DNA of 64,000 bases, from contig NVUR01000023.1 in assembly GCA_002401965.1 (NCBI GenBank), positions 1 through 64,000 of the forward strand, in the 5' to 3' direction. The notes below the pieces were generated by a model. The model did no database searches, had not been told where the DNA came from, and was given only the letters and a program-made list of their open reading frames with translations. Source of the stretch: Alphaproteobacteria bacterium. Its GTDB lineage: Bacteria > Pseudomonadota > Alphaproteobacteria > Micavibrionales > Micavibrionaceae. Positions within the stretch are counted from its first letter, which is position 1. The number at the start of each line of letters is the position of its first letter. Below, one piece after another: positions 49,223-59,296 of the stretch. Made by a program: the position numbers and the translations under genes.

Positions 49223-51001
49223 ATGCCAGAAAACCCTACCCAATATCAAGAAAGACTCGAAAAAATACGTCAAGACCTTAAAAAACAGGGCTTGTCTGGT
49301 TTTATTCTGCCACGTACGGATGAATTTCAAGGCGAATTTCTAGCTGATTATGCGGAGCGTCTGGCTTGGCTGTCTGGTTTTACGGGCAGTGCAGGCGCGG
49401 CGGTGATTTTGCAGGATAAAGCCGTCGTATTGAGTGATGGGCGTTACACCATACAGATGCAAAATCAGGTGGATCGTGGTTTATATATGACCGATGACAG
49501 CACCAAGGTTTCCGTGGGTAAATGGTTGGCACAGCACGCGGTGGCGGGGGATAAAATAGGTTACGATGTTTGGCTATTTACGCCCAAGCAGCTTCAGTTG
49601 ATCAGGGAGGTTTTAGAGGATACCTCCATCACTTTGGTGGCGATGGAGCGTAATCCTATTGATGCTCTATGGGGCGCGCAGCCTGCAAAACCCAAGCAAC
49701 CAGTGACGCTCTTCCCTGATGAAATTGCAGGGTGCAGTTCGGTCGAGAAAAGGAAGAATATCGCCACGCAGATAAAGGATCAGGATTGCTCGGCTTGTCT
49801 TTTAACGCTAAGTGATTCTATTTGCTGGTTGTTAAATGTTCGCGGTGGTGATGTCGGGTACTCGCCGCTTGTGCTGTCTTATGGGTTGCTCTACGCGGAT
49901 GGAACGTTTGACTGGTTCGTGGATGAAGACAAAATATCGCAAGAGGTTATGGATGTTTTGGGTGCGGATATACGCTTGTATTCATTCGCTCAGATGAAGG
50001 CTCGTATTGCGGCGTTATCGGGGTGCATCTGGATGGATCGTGCCTCTGCGCCGATATGGTTTGAACAGGTATTTAAGCGTGCGGGCATTGAAATGCTGGA
50101 TTTGGATGATCCTTGCATTGCGCCGAAATCAATCAAGAGCATAACCGAGCAAGAGGCTGTGCGCGCCGCGCATATTCAAGACGGTGTGGCGATTGTGAAA
50201 TTTTTGCACTGGCTGTCTGTTTCCGATAACCACACAGGGATGAGCGAGATATCTGCGGAAGAACAGCTGGAGGCTTTCCGCCGTGAAAATCCTGATTATC
50301 TTGAGCCGAGCTTCCCTACCATCGCAGGCTTTGCAGGTAATGGCGCAATTGTCCATTATCGCGCCACACCGCAGAGCAATGTAGATATTGGCGGCAACGG
50401 TATTTTATTGGTCGATAGTGGTGGTCAATATCAATGGGGCACAACCGACATCACCCGCACCGTGGCGATCAACGCGCCCACACAAGAACAGATAGGTAAT
50501 TACACCCGCGTTTTGCAGGGGCATATCGCGCTGGCAAGTGCATCTTTTCCAAAAGGCACAATAGGCAAAGAAATTGATGCTTTGGCGCGCAAACCTTTGA
50601 AAGAGGCGGGTTTGGATTACGCCCATGGTACAGGGCATGGCGTTGGGTGTTATTTGTGTGTGCATGAGGATGTTGCGAATATTTCTCCCCGCGGAGAAAA
50701 AGCGTTGGAGGCGGGGATGCTGATTTCTAATGAGCCCGGATATTACAAAGAAGGCGAATATGGAATCCGTATCGAAAATTTGGTTCTGGTTCGTGATGGT
50801 GAAGAAGCCGATATGCTGCAATTTGAAACAGTGACTTATGCGCCTTATGCGCGGGATCTTATTGACCTATCGATGTTGCGTGAAGCAGAGTTATTTTGGC
50901 TTAAAAACTATTCAAAAGATGTGTATCGGAAGCTCTCCTCTTATTTATCAGAAGATATTCTCGCGTGGTTGGAACACGAGATAGCAGCATTTACGGCGTA
51001 G
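49223..51001 (+). CDS. pepP: Xaa-Pro aminopeptidase (M24)
   Basis: 'LAWLSGFTGSAGAAVIL', 'HYRATPQSN', 'LLVDSGGQYQWGTTDITRT', 'GTGHGVGCYLCVHE', 'LISNEPGYYKEGEYGIRIENL'. Confidence 0.95.
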   Translation: MPENPTQYQERLEKIRQDLKKQGLSGFILPRTDEFQGEFLADYAERLAWLSGFTGSAGAAVILQDKAVVLSDGRYTIQMQNQVDRGLYMTDDSTKVSVGKWLAQHAVAGDKIGYDVWLFTPKQLQLIREVLEDTSITLVAMERNPIDALWGAQPAKPKQPVTLFPDEIAGCSSVEKRKNIATQIKDQDCSACLLTLSDSICWLLNVRGGDVGYSPLVLSYGLLYADGTFDWFVDEDKISQEVMDVLGADIRLYSFAQMKARIAALSGCIWMDRASAPIWFEQVFKRAGIEMLDLDDPCIAPKSIKSITEQEAVRAAHIQDGVAIVKFLHWLSVSDNHTGMSEISAEEQLEAFRRENPDYLEPSFPTIAGFAGNGAIVHYRATPQSNVDIGGNGILLVDSGGQYQWGTTDITRTVAINAPTQEQIGNYTRVLQGHIALASASFPKGTIGKEIDALARKPLKEAGLDYAHGTGHGVGCYLCVHEDVANISPRGEKALEAGMLISNEPGYYKEGEYGIRIENLVLVRDGEEADMLQFETVTYAPYARDLIDLSMLREAELFWLKNYSKDVYRKLSSYLSEDILAWLEHEIAAFTA

Positions 51002-52310
51002 AAGCAGAGGAAATCCCTTGCTGCGGAATTTCTTCCATTTCCTGCTTCTTTATATCTTCTTTTGTTTTTCTGGTTGCGGGGGGCATTTTCGGAGCAGGTG
51101 GTTTCGTTCCGTATTTTTCAGGGTGAAACTTTAACATAGAGAAAAATGTTTTATCCAATTCGGATTTGGCGTGTTTCGCACTGCTCAGAAGTTCTTGTAC
51201 AATAAGCGTGTTCCCTTTGTACTGTGCTTCTAAATATATAGTGCTGATATTTGGATATCGTTCGGATGGGGTTATGACCAGCTTCGTTTTCATTGCATCG
51301 GCATCATTGATTGTCATATTTTTCACATTAAGGCTCTCTGATGAGACATTCTGCACGAATTTTGAAACATGCCTTGCAAAGACCAGTGTTTTTACATCGC
51401 TGTAGGAGTATTTTTTATCGCTTCTATATGAATAGACATTATACCTCAGGTTTTGTTCTGTTACAGGGTCAAAAACCATGAAAGTCATTGCTTCTGTCTT
51501 GCCCTTGGTTGTAAACTTAGGTGGTATAGGTGTGTAATCTTTATTCTTGGGTGGTAATGTTACCGTGAATATATTTTGTTTTGATGTGTAATCAATCCAG
51601 CCATAGCCAAGGGGAATATCTTTTTTGGTCATGATGCCATCATATAATATTATTGTGTCGAAAAAATCGTCGGAGCGATATGAATACATCGTGTGCGAAG
51701 GGCCACTTAAGACCTGTTCGACCTTTGAAAAATTGGTCATATATAAATGGATTCTAAGCCCGTATTTTTCATTTTTTGTTTTATAAGATATATAAATATC
51801 TTTTCCAAAAAATCCATTATGCTTTATATCTTTATTTGTCAGAACTACGCCATTGATTGATTTTGCTGATAAAACATAACGGTTTGCAGTGCGTTCCAGA
51901 ATTTTTTTCATTTCTCTGTAGGTGAGTTCACTTCCAAATGTTTGTGTGACCTTTATCAGTACGCTTTTTTCCCGCTTGGATTCTGTATCGCCATCAAGGG
52001 AAGACACGATTTCTGCGGAGCTAGCAAATTTATCTTTATTAAATTGAAAGGGGAATATCTTGTATTTATATTTTTGAGGAAATTTCGCCTCAAAGGTTTT
52101 GGTTATGGATTTGTGTAAGAGCCATTCCAGTTTTTGTTTCTTCTTTAAATCTTCAGGCATTTGAGTGCGGTTTGCATCACTTTTTTGGTTTTTGTTGGTG
52201 TTTCCCCCTGTATTTTTCCGTGGTTCTTCTGCGAAAGAATGTGTTGGAATAAGACTGAGGCAAAGAACAGATAAAAGTCCCAATAAACGGAGCTGTTTTA
52301 TTATTTTCAT
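50991..52310 (-). CDS. hypothetical secreted protein
   Basis: Signal peptide LLGLLSVLCLSLIPTHSFAEE; start taken at the internal Met. Confidence 0.65.
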   Translation of the reverse strand: MKIIKQLRLLGLLSVLCLSLIPTHSFAEEPRKNTGGNTNKNQKSDANRTQMPEDLKKKQKLEWLLHKSITKTFEAKFPQKYKYKIFPFQFNKDKFASSAEIVSSLDGDTESKREKSVLIKVTQTFGSELTYREMKKILERTANRYVLSAKSINGVVLTNKDIKHNGFFGKDIYISYKTKNEKYGLRIHLYMTNFSKVEQVLSGPSHTMYSYRSDDFFDTIILYDGIMTKKDIPLGYGWIDYTSKQNIFTVTLPPKNKDYTPIPPKFTTKGKTEAMTFMVFDPVTEQNLRYNVYSYRSDKKYSYSDVKTLVFARHVSKFVQNVSSESLNVKNMTINDADAMKTKLVITPSERYPNISTIYLEAQYKGNTLIVQELLSSAKHAKSELDKTFFSMLKFHPEKYGTKPPAPKMPPATRKTKEDIKKQEMEEIPQQGISSASTP

Positions 52311-52375
52311 TGGAGTACCTCTGTAAAAGCCGAATTCCATGTGATCTTATCATATAAGTATTAAAAAATAAGCAC

Positions 52376-52415
52376 AAAAAAACCGCTGACGGGTTAGGGC
52401 AGCAGTTCTTTAAAA
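52376..52415 (-). terminator. intrinsic terminator of rpsU
   Basis: Minus strand ACTGCTG...CAGCGGT stem followed by T-run. Confidence 0.65.
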
Positions 52416-52434
52416 TTTATAATCTATTCAGGAA

Positions 52435-52650
52435 TTAATACCCGTCACGATCGCGACGTTTACGTTCCATCTTACGACATCTACGAACTGCTTCCGCATC
52501 TTCGCGCGCGCGTTTCTCCGATGGTTTTTCGTAATGACGACGAAGTTTCATCTCGCGAAAAATACCTTCGCGTTGCATTTTCTTTTTCAGAACGCGCAAA
52601 GCTTGATCGACATTGTTATCTCTTACGTTCACACTGACCACAGTGTTCAC
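52435..52650 (-). CDS. rpsU: 30S ribosomal protein S21
   Basis: '[46 protein letters not shown]'. Confidence 0.97.
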   Translation of the reverse strand: MNTVVSVNVRDNNVDQALRVLKKKMQREGIFREMKLRRHYEKPSEKRAREDAEAVRRCRKMERKRRDRDGY

Positions 52651-52807
52651 CTCTTTCTAATTGTTTTAAAGTTTAAGCCTACCTACAAAGGGTTGAGAAG
52701 TGTTTAACATGGGAACGCTATATATTGCAAAGGGAATTTAATTTTTTTGCAATTTAGCGGGTCTTCTTTTATACTCTGCCAAAGCGGTAATAATAAATAT
52801 AAAAGAA

Positions 52808-54129
52808 ATGTCCAAAAAAACAAACAAAATCAACTCTTATCCTTTTGAGTCTGCCGATGCAGTGGTCGGGCGTATAGAGTCGTTTATGGCAGCACGCTAT
52901 ATCTATGATGATGGAAAAGTGCCTAAAAATGACCTCGTGGTAGAATATTTATCAGGATTGCATCTTGAGCTAACAAAGGCACCATCAATTAATTCGTCTA
53001 TTCTACGCCGTTTAACCAGAGAGTTTCACGCTTCGAAAAATACTGGGGCAACGTATCTTAATATGTTACCAGCGGGCATGCGGGAACATGCAAAATCTGG
53101 TGGGCAAATGATGAAAATGGCGTTTTCTAGAAAAAAACAGGCTTCTCTGATACACAATCTGTGGTGTATCCCGCGCCTGATCATAAAAGTAACAGCCTTA
53201 CTGTAGTGACGTTTGGGGCAGGGGATAAAATAGGTGCCTTAGCCGATATTATTCCATATTTGGATCATGATTTATTTGATGAAAATAAGTGGAAGAATGA
53301 ATCCGATAAATCTAAGTTTTCAAGATTTCAAATGATTAACACCACGCGCATGCTTCTTCGTGAAATATGGTTAAGCTCTGGTGATCGAGAGATGTTTAAG
53401 AAGAAATTATCTGTATCGTATAGAACTAAAATTGAGGCTTTAAACGAAGAATCAGGATTATTCGATAAGACACACGATAGTTTGGCGCCCAAACGGCCAT
53501 ATCCGCCAGATGTGCTAATAAACAAGTGGCAAAAAAAAGACCCTCTGTTTAGCGGAAAAGAATTTGATAAATTAATTGATAGGTTTGCACGGTTCTCTGA
53601 GAACGAAAATGTAGCATTCGTTCAAAGCTTCTCTCGCCGTAGAACATCAGGGCAAAAAAATGAATTGAAGGAAGAATTTAGGCAAACCAAAAGAACATTT
53701 TTGAAGCAGCTTGCTAACGAATGTGAATTTGAACTTCTTGGAAAGGGGGTGCCTTCAGATGTTGTATCCATGATGAAAGATGGGGTTTTACCAGCAGGAA
53801 AGGGTTACGATATTGAACATATGAAAGATCGTTCATTAGGCGGCGATAATCGGCATAATAATCTATGCTTTGTTGATCGCCTTTATAATGAGGCCGCAGC
53901 TGACCTCACAAGTCTTCAAACCTTATCTTTACTACCTGGTTGCTTGCGGACAATTTATGAACCTGTTCCTAAGGCGTTTAATAGCGCTGCAAATCAGTTA
54001 CAAGAGGGAACATCTGAGTATCTAGATGGCTATACTAGAGCCGATCCGAACCTTTTTGCGATAGTCCCTTTGCAAAAGCGTATATTGATCAGTGGTGTTC
54101 TTGAAAGAGACGTTGTTGAACCAACTTGA
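52808..54129 (+). CDS. HNH-like nuclease family protein encoded in two frames (0 frame 52808-53206, -1 frame to 54129); candidate programmed -1 frameshift or frameshifted gene
   Basis: 0-frame 132 aa and -1-frame ORF join at A_AAA_AAA (53131-53137); HNH-like 'YDIEHMKDRSLGGDNRHNNLCFVDRLYNEA'. Confidence 0.65.
53131..53170 (+). promoter_or_regulatory. candidate -1 frameshift signal: slippery heptamer plus hairpin
   Basis: A AAA AAA in 0-frame register; 11-nt spacer; GATACAC-AATCTGTG-GTGTATC perfect 7-bp stem (53149-53170). Confidence 0.5.
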
Positions 54130-54135
54130 TATTTT

Positions 54136-55746
54136 TCAGGTAACTTTTAAATTCATTGCGGCGTCCAGAAGGGTTTTGGTGTAGTCCTCTTTGGGCGTGT
54201 TAAAGATGTCTTCTGCACTGCCATGCTCTATGACTTTACCGTCTTTCATGACCAAAACATTGTGGCTCATCGCGCGGACAACGCGTAAATCGTGGCTGAT
54301 AAACATATAGGATAGGCTGTGCTTTTCCTGCAATCCGCGCAGGAGATCAACTATTTCGGCTTGAACAGATACGTCCAACGCGCTGGTGGGTTCATCCAGA
54401 ACCACAAATTCAGGGGCGAGTACCATGGCGCGTGCAATCGATATACGTTGCCTCTGTCCGCCGGAAAATTCATGTGGGTATCTGTCGCGGGTATCGGGGC
54501 TCATCTGTACATCTTCTAACGCTTGAACGATAAGGTTGCCGCGCTGGGCATCGGATAAGTCAGGCTGGTGGAGTTTCAGCCCCTCACCAATGATCTGTGC
54601 GACGCTCATCCGTGGAGAGAGTGAGCCGTAAGGGTCTTGAAAAACAATCTGCATACGTGAACGTAGAGGACGCATGGCTTTGCGGTTGAGGTTGGATATC
54701 TCTTGCCCGTCAAAACGAAGCGCACCTTGAGACTCAAGTAACCGCAGAGCCGCCAGTCCCAACGTACTTTTCCCTGAGCCCGATTCCCCGACAACGCCGA
54801 GCGTTTCACCGCGCTTGATCGTGATATCAATACCATCCACCGCCTTGATCCAGTCTGTCGTCTTGCCCATAAAGTTTCTTTTATGCGGGAAATGCACTTT
54901 GATATCATTGCCTGACAATATGGTCGGCGCATCATCTTTGATGGCTTTAACCGTGCCATGCGGGCGGGTGTTTAACAGCATTTTGGTATAGTCATGTTTG
55001 GGTGTAGAGAACAATGTCTTGGTCTCACTGCTCTCCATGAATTCACCATGGCGCATAACGCAGACGTGATCGGCCATGCGCTCCACCACGGAAAGATCAT
55101 GCGTAATCAGCAACATCGCCATGTTTAGCTCTTTTTGTAAATCTTTCAGCAATTCCAGAACTTGCGCCTGTACGGTCACATCCAACGCAGTTGTCGGCTC
55201 ATCCGCGATCAGCAGCTCAGGCTTATTCGCCAGAGCCATCGCAATCATCACCCGTTGCCGCTGCCCACCCGACAGCTCATGCGGATAGGCATTGAGGCGT
55301 TGTTTCATCTTTGACAGGCCAACCATGTCCAGCAGCTCTAAAACGCGGGCTTTGGTGGCGTCTCTGTCCATGCCTTGATGGATTCTCAAGACTTCGCCAA
55401 TTTGTTTCTCTATCGTGTGCAGCGGGTTCAGCGCGCTTTGTGGCTCTTGAAAAATCATGCCGATTTGCTGGCCGCGAATACCGCGCATATAGGCTTCACC
55501 TTTATCGATCAGTTCTTCGCCCTCAAATATAATTGATGATCCCACGCGATGCGATGCCACAGGATAGGGCAGAAGTTTCATCGCCGAGAGCGCGGTGACG
55601 GACTTTCCTGAACCTGACTCACCAACCAAAGCCATCGTCTCGCCCTTTGCAATGTCAAAGCTCACACCCTTAACGGCATGGAAATCACCCGAAGGTGTTT
55701 TGAAATCAACATGTAAATTCTTGATTTGCAGTATTTTTTCTGACAT
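54136..55746 (-). CDS. yejF: ABC transporter with two fused ATP-binding domains (YejF/peptide type)
   Basis: Two Walker A 'GESGSGKS' and two 'SGGQRQR' signatures; start at MSEKILQIKNL. Confidence 0.93.
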   Translation of the reverse strand: MSEKILQIKNLHVDFKTPSGDFHAVKGVSFDIAKGETMALVGESGSGKSVTALSAMKLLPYPVASHRVGSSIIFEGEELIDKGEAYMRGIRGQQIGMIFQEPQSALNPLHTIEKQIGEVLRIHQGMDRDATKARVLELLDMVGLSKMKQRLNAYPHELSGGQRQRVMIAMALANKPELLIADEPTTALDVTVQAQVLELLKDLQKELNMAMLLITHDLSVVERMADHVCVMRHGEFMESSETKTLFSTPKHDYTKMLLNTRPHGTVKAIKDDAPTILSGNDIKVHFPHKRNFMGKTTDWIKAVDGIDITIKRGETLGVVGESGSGKSTLGLAALRLLESQGALRFDGQEISNLNRKAMRPLRSRMQIVFQDPYGSLSPRMSVAQIIGEGLKLHQPDLSDAQRGNLIVQALEDVQMSPDTRDRYPHEFSGGQRQRISIARAMVLAPEFVVLDEPTSALDVSVQAEIVDLLRGLQEKHSLSYMFISHDLRVVRAMSHNVLVMKDGKVIEHGSAEDIFNTPKEDYTKTLLDAAMNLKVT

Positions 55747-55820
55747 ATAACACTCAAATAATTTTTCAGGCCTGCGTGGCGTTTGAACGCACAATAATAA
55801 GCACAAGGAAACCATAAACC

Positions 55821-56453
55821 ATGAGCAGCGACAAGAGCGGAAGCCCACCATGCGGAATTTATATACGAATAGATGACTTTTCTAACATGTTGGATGTGAT
55901 TGGTCATGTTCGTAAAATGGCGTTTGCGATCAATCGTGCGTCGGGGTATGAGAAGAATATGGTGGTGGTGGAGCTTGCCTATACAGATGAAATAGCGGAG
56001 CGGATCACCGACATAATTCCTGTCGTCCGCGATCAAGGATTCGTGGTCGTAGTCAGTGGCACGGATGATGTTATGGATGCAGACGGTGTATTGCTCCGCG
56101 ATATTGCCAAGGTCACGGATATGCGTAAAAAGTGCGGTGAAGACGCGATTATCGGTCTTGTCTGTGATGATTTGGATGCGGCAACCTTGGCGGTAAAATA
56201 TGATGTTGATTATGTGATTTTGGCGGCTGATCCAACGTTAATTACGCAGTTCAGCATACAAAGCGATGTTTTATGCGTGGCGCGTGGCGAGGAGATCACC
56301 AATAAAAATTGTGGCGTATTGGCGCAGGCAGGCGCGGATTTGATAGATGTCGGCGCGTATATAATGGAGCATGAAAAAGATGTAATGCAGGGTGCTGTTA
56401 ATATATTGCATGAACTGGACGTCGCGGCAAAAATGCCTGAGGCTCTTAATTAA
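55821..56453 (+). CDS. thiamine-phosphate-synthase-like (ThiE/TenI fold) protein
   Basis: 'ADGVLLRDIAKVTDMRKKCGEDAIIGLVCDDLDAATLAVKYDVDYVIL...LAQAGADLIDVGAYI'. Confidence 0.6.
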   Translation: MSSDKSGSPPCGIYIRIDDFSNMLDVIGHVRKMAFAINRASGYEKNMVVVELAYTDEIAERITDIIPVVRDQGFVVVVSGTDDVMDADGVLLRDIAKVTDMRKKCGEDAIIGLVCDDLDAATLAVKYDVDYVILAADPTLITQFSIQSDVLCVARGEEITNKNCGVLAQAGADLIDVGAYIMEHEKDVMQGAVNILHELDVAAKMPEALN

Positions 56454-57490
56454 AGCTGTAAGGTTGATGTTGGTTGTGTGATTGCCTCTGGTGTATTCAG
56501 TGGTTCTGGTGTTTGTGTAGCAGGAGGGGTGGTTGTGTCCAAAACCTTTGTGTAGTTATCGCTTGTATGCATGCCCTCTGAAGATGGTTGACTTCTGAGG
56601 TTATCCAATGTGTTCTTATCTGGATTAACCGTTACATCACCTTCGGCTGTTATATAGGCTTTATTGCCCACTGCGTCATAGTCGTAACGCGTGAAAAAGC
56701 TGGAGCCATCGGGTGTCAAAATTGTTGGCATTGGATCGCCATGAGCTTCAACACTCCAGACATTTGCCCCTAATTTTTGTGCGTTCTCGTTAAAGTTCTG
56801 TACATATTCTTCATCGCCATATCCAATTGTTCCGAATAAAAGGACATTGTTTAATTCGATATTATTATCTTCGCTGAACAAGTCTTCTGCCATCATTTCA
56901 CCTGCGGCCAAAGATGCCTGCGCGCCGCCCTTGGAAGAACCGGTAAAGTTTACTTTCAGCGGTGTATCTTGGTCATAGGCGTGTTCATGAATAATGCCCG
57001 ATATTTTATCAATCATAGAGCTATTACTTTTAGGGTCTTCTTCAACCATATCTCTGTACAACCCGTTATGAACTTCTCCACCCAATGAATGTTCAGAATG
57101 TTCACGCGCCAAATTATCCAATTCATCGCGGTTTAAAAAGACGTTATCGCGAATGCTTGTCGGGTCAAATGTGACTGTTACACTATGTTCTTCAGGGGCA
57201 TAGGTCACTATTGCTGTCGTGTTGTCGAATTGTATAACCTTTATGTTGTCACGCAGCTCAGGTGGTGTGGCTTCTATCATGCTGTCATGGGCAGCTTTAT
57301 TGGCGGCGGGGTTTTCTCCGTTCCATGCTTTTCTATCCCCAAGGGCAGAGCCACTTTTGTGTAATTCCATCTCATAAATTTCAGGGAGGCGCGCAATAGC
57401 CATAAGATCAGCTGCTTGCTGTGCGGGAAACTGTGCATCTGATTGCATATTTGGAGTATTATTATTCATAATTTTTTTACCCATCACCAT
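56450..57490 (-). CDS. hypothetical alpha/beta hydrolase, class-3-lipase-like
   Basis: 'EVHNGLYRDMVEE...PLKVNFTGSSKGGAQASLAAGEMM...VLLFGTIGYGDEEYVQNFNENAQKLGANVWSVEAHGDPMP'. Confidence 0.6.
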   Translation of the reverse strand: MVMGKKIMNNNTPNMQSDAQFPAQQAADLMAIARLPEIYEMELHKSGSALGDRKAWNGENPAANKAAHDSMIEATPPELRDNIKVIQFDNTTAIVTYAPEEHSVTVTFDPTSIRDNVFLNRDELDNLAREHSEHSLGGEVHNGLYRDMVEEDPKSNSSMIDKISGIIHEHAYDQDTPLKVNFTGSSKGGAQASLAAGEMMAEDLFSEDNNIELNNVLLFGTIGYGDEEYVQNFNENAQKLGANVWSVEAHGDPMPTILTPDGSSFFTRYDYDAVGNKAYITAEGDVTVNPDKNTLDNLRSQPSSEGMHTSDNYTKVLDTTTPPATQTPEPLNTPEAITQPTSTLQL

Positions 57491-57535
57491 TTTTTCTTAT
57501 ATTATAGGGCTTCGTGGGTGTGAATGTCACGGTTT

Positions 57536-57880
57536 TTATAAAATCCCTTCAACCAATTCCGGCGGGCGGCAGAGTGATACGCCTTTATTTGTTATAACAA
57601 TCGGGCGTTCCAGCAGCTTTGGATATTGCGCTATGGCGGCGAGAAGTTCTTCGTTGCTGCTGTCTTTGGTTAGACCGGCTTCTTTGAATTCAGGTTCTTT
57701 CACGCGTATCATATCCAGCGGGCTATCCAGATTCAAAAGGCTAAATAGAATGCCAAGCTCCGCCAGCTCTAGTGATCCATCCAAATACTCTATGATTTCA
57801 GGTTCAATACCTTTGCTACGAATAATTTCCAGCGTTTCACGGGATTTTGAACATTTTGGGTTGTGATAAATTCTGGTCAT
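57536..57880 (-). CDS. arsenate reductase family (ArsC/Spx-like)
   Basis: 'MTRIYHNPKCSKSRETLEIIRSKG', 'LLERPIVITNKGVSLCRPPELV'. Confidence 0.93.
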   Translation of the reverse strand: MTRIYHNPKCSKSRETLEIIRSKGIEPEIIEYLDGSLELAELGILFSLLNLDSPLDMIRVKEPEFKEAGLTKDSSNEELLAAIAQYPKLLERPIVITNKGVSLCRPPELVEGIL

Positions 57881-59187
57881 TTCTTCACACTCAATACGTT
57901 GAAAATTTCATTGGTGATAGCGGGGTTTACGGCTTGCATATCGGCGAGGTCTAACTCATCAAGTTTGCATCCTTTATCCTCTGCCATTTTTACAATCGCA
58001 CCTGTCGCATGATGCGCATCACGGAAGGGAAGCCCAAGGTTCATCACCAGCCAATCGGCAAGTGCCGTCGCGGTGGTGTATCCCATCTCTGCTGAGTTCA
58101 GCATAGCATCGGTATGGAATGTCGCGCTTTCCAGCATGCCTTTCATGGCTTGTAAGCACAGGGATAGGGCATCAAAATTATCGAACACAGGTTCTTTATC
58201 TTCTTGCAGGTCTTTATTATACGCCAGTGGCAGACCTTTCAGGACGGTCATCATTTGCACAAGATTACCGTTCATACGTCCTGTTTTTCCGCGTACAAGC
58301 TCCGCCGCGTCAGGGTTTTTCTTTTGCGGCATGATTGAACTGCCCGTGCTCCAGCTATCTGATAATTGGATAAAGCCGAATTGCGGTGTCGCCCAGATGA
58401 TGATTTCTTCGGCCAAGCGCGAGAGGTTCAGACCGCACTGCGCGGTGATATACAGAAATTCAGCGGCAAAATCACGCGCTGAAACTGCGTCTAACGTGTT
58501 TGGCATCGGCCCATCAAAGCCAAGTTTTTTCGCCGTAAAATCACGATCAATCGGGTAGGGCGTGCCCGCTAAAGCTGCTGCACCTAACGGGCATTTGTTA
58601 ATCCGTACCGCAAAGTCTTGCAGGCGGGATTTATCGCGCTCTAACATGTGCCAATAGGCATTCATGTGGATGCCAAGGGTAATGGGTTGTGCGGCTTGTA
58701 GATGTGTGAAACCCGGCATGATGTCATTGCCGTGTTTTGTGGTCAACGCATCGAAGGTGATTTGCAGAGACTCCACTTGACCGATCAAATCATGCGTCGC
58801 TTCGCGTGTCCACATTTTGAAATCTGTTGCCACTTGGTCGTTACGTGAACGCGCGGTGTGTAGCTTGCCTGCGACATCGCCAATCATATCACGTAAACGG
58901 GATTCAATATTCATGTGAATATCTTCAAGGGAAGCCTTAAATTCAAAATCCCCTGATTTGATCTCTTCGGCGATTTTATTCAGACCATTGACGATCTGAA
59001 CCGCTTCGTCTTTTGTGATGATCTCTTGCTGCGCCAACATTGTCGCATGGGCAATAGAGCCACGGATATCCTGTCGCCACATACGCTTGTCAAAGCCAAT
59101 ACTCGCGTTGATTTGTTCCATAATGTCGGATGGCTTGTCCTCAAACCTTCCGCCCCACATTTTATTTGAATTTTTATTGTCTTTCAA
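57877..59187 (-). CDS. argH: argininosuccinate lyase
   Basis: 'MWGGRFEDKPSDIMEQINASI', 'HTARSRNDQVATDFKMW', 'GSSIMPQKKNPDAAELVRGKTGR'. Confidence 0.98.
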   Translation of the reverse strand: MKDNKNSNKMWGGRFEDKPSDIMEQINASIGFDKRMWRQDIRGSIAHATMLAQQEIITKDEAVQIVNGLNKIAEEIKSGDFEFKASLEDIHMNIESRLRDMIGDVAGKLHTARSRNDQVATDFKMWTREATHDLIGQVESLQITFDALTTKHGNDIMPGFTHLQAAQPITLGIHMNAYWHMLERDKSRLQDFAVRINKCPLGAAALAGTPYPIDRDFTAKKLGFDGPMPNTLDAVSARDFAAEFLYITAQCGLNLSRLAEEIIIWATPQFGFIQLSDSWSTGSSIMPQKKNPDAAELVRGKTGRMNGNLVQMMTVLKGLPLAYNKDLQEDKEPVFDNFDALSLCLQAMKGMLESATFHTDAMLNSAEMGYTTATALADWLVMNLGLPFRDAHHATGAIVKMAEDKGCKLDELDLADMQAVNPAITNEIFNVLSVKK

Positions 59188-59296
59188 ATTTTTTCTCCTG
59201 CATCGCTATTTCGTCACCACCGTATTAAAATACGCCTACGTGCCTTGTAGGAAAATAAATTGTGTGACGCTATATTCGGTGCGTTGGTTACAGCCC

